Part shown: piece after piece, positions 14,556-14,747 of the stretch | How positions within the stretch are numbered: position 1 is the first letter of the stretch | How the letters are laid out: each line of letters opens with the position of its first letter | Assembly (NCBI GenBank): GCA_026770595.1 | Contig: MU634184.1 | Location: forward strand, 1 to 14,747 | Direction: 5' to 3' | Origin: Ochromonadaceae sp. CCMP2298 | Taxonomy: Eukaryota > Sar > Synurophyceae > Ochromonadales > Ochromonadaceae | DNA length: 14,747 bases | The notes under the pieces: generated by a model | The model's database searches: none | What the model saw: only the letters and a program-made list of their open reading frames with translations | Told to the model about the DNA's origin: nothing | Made by a program: the position numbers and the translations under genes

Positions 14556-14747
14556 ATGAGTGACAAGCCTGCTTGGTAAGAATCCTACCCACCTCTGCTG
14601 CTGCAGCTGACCCCACTAGTATCTGTTCTTGTAGTAATAACAGCCCTTCGCAGCTGAGTTCTACACTGCACCTGTACCTGTCAAATCGCCTCTAACCGAC
14701 ACGCCTCTCGCCCAAATCCCCAGGACTGATTCCTCCGCTCCTGCGGC
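14556..14747 (+). CDS. Probable 5' end of an unidentified gene (two exons, cut by window edge)
   Basis: An ATG at 14556 starts MSDKPAW and runs into the classic donor TG|GTAAGA at 14575/14576. Unspliced, the frame stops at once (TGG TAA). A good acceptor, AAATCCCCAG at 14723, gives a 148-bp intron and rejoins in phase 2 as Trp, then TDSSAPA to the window edge. An alternative acceptor at CTGCAG would create an immediate stop, which favours the distal one. Too little protein is visible to name a family. The Ser/Ala/Pro-rich start suggests a flexible N-terminus. Confidence 0.45.

Overview
The window is nuclear DNA from a compact, intron-rich eukaryote, most likely a flagellated unicellular protist or alga. 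Evidence: spliceosomal GT-AG introns, a TOR kinase, a membrane-anchored cytochrome P450, and a short RIIa-fold protein of the kind found in cilia and sperm flagella. Exons are GC-rich and introns AT-rich and repetitive. I cannot place the lineage from sequence alone.

Layout: (1) 15-11655, minus strand: a Target of Rapamycin (TOR) kinase gene, which I reconstructed as 27 exons and 26 complete introns. All reading phases join without a frameshift into 2715 codons plus 2 nt. The gene runs off the left edge before the FATC tail. (2) 11656-12110: a divergent intergenic region with a perfect 12-bp inverted repeat. (3) 12111-13601, plus strand: an intronless 496-residue P450. (4) 13801-14095, minus strand: a two-exon, 69-residue RIIa-domain gene, convergent with the P450. 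(5) 14096-14555: a second divergent promoter region with a CT tract and a palindromic TATA-like site. (6) 14556 to the right edge, plus strand: a probable first exon and start of a second exon of an unidentified gene.

The most striking content is in the TOR introns. Seven of 26 (145-173 bp) are copies of one dispersed element (family A), alike from donor to acceptor, always in the sense orientation, each following an exon that ends in CAG and itself ending in CAG. They fall into two subfamilies that are interleaved along the gene. Eleven more introns (93-176 bp; family B) are built from a roughly 30-bp module with a purine/G-rich plus-strand core; in the sense strand it supplies branch-point-like TTAAAC, a C/T tract and latent splice sites. 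Together about two thirds of the introns look like products of repeated intron gain (introner-like elements). The neighbouring P450 has no intron, and the RIIa intron belongs to neither family.

On protein function, TOR keeps its catalytic residues, but the FRB domain departs from the animal sequence at several FKBP12-rapamycin contact positions and carries an internal insertion.
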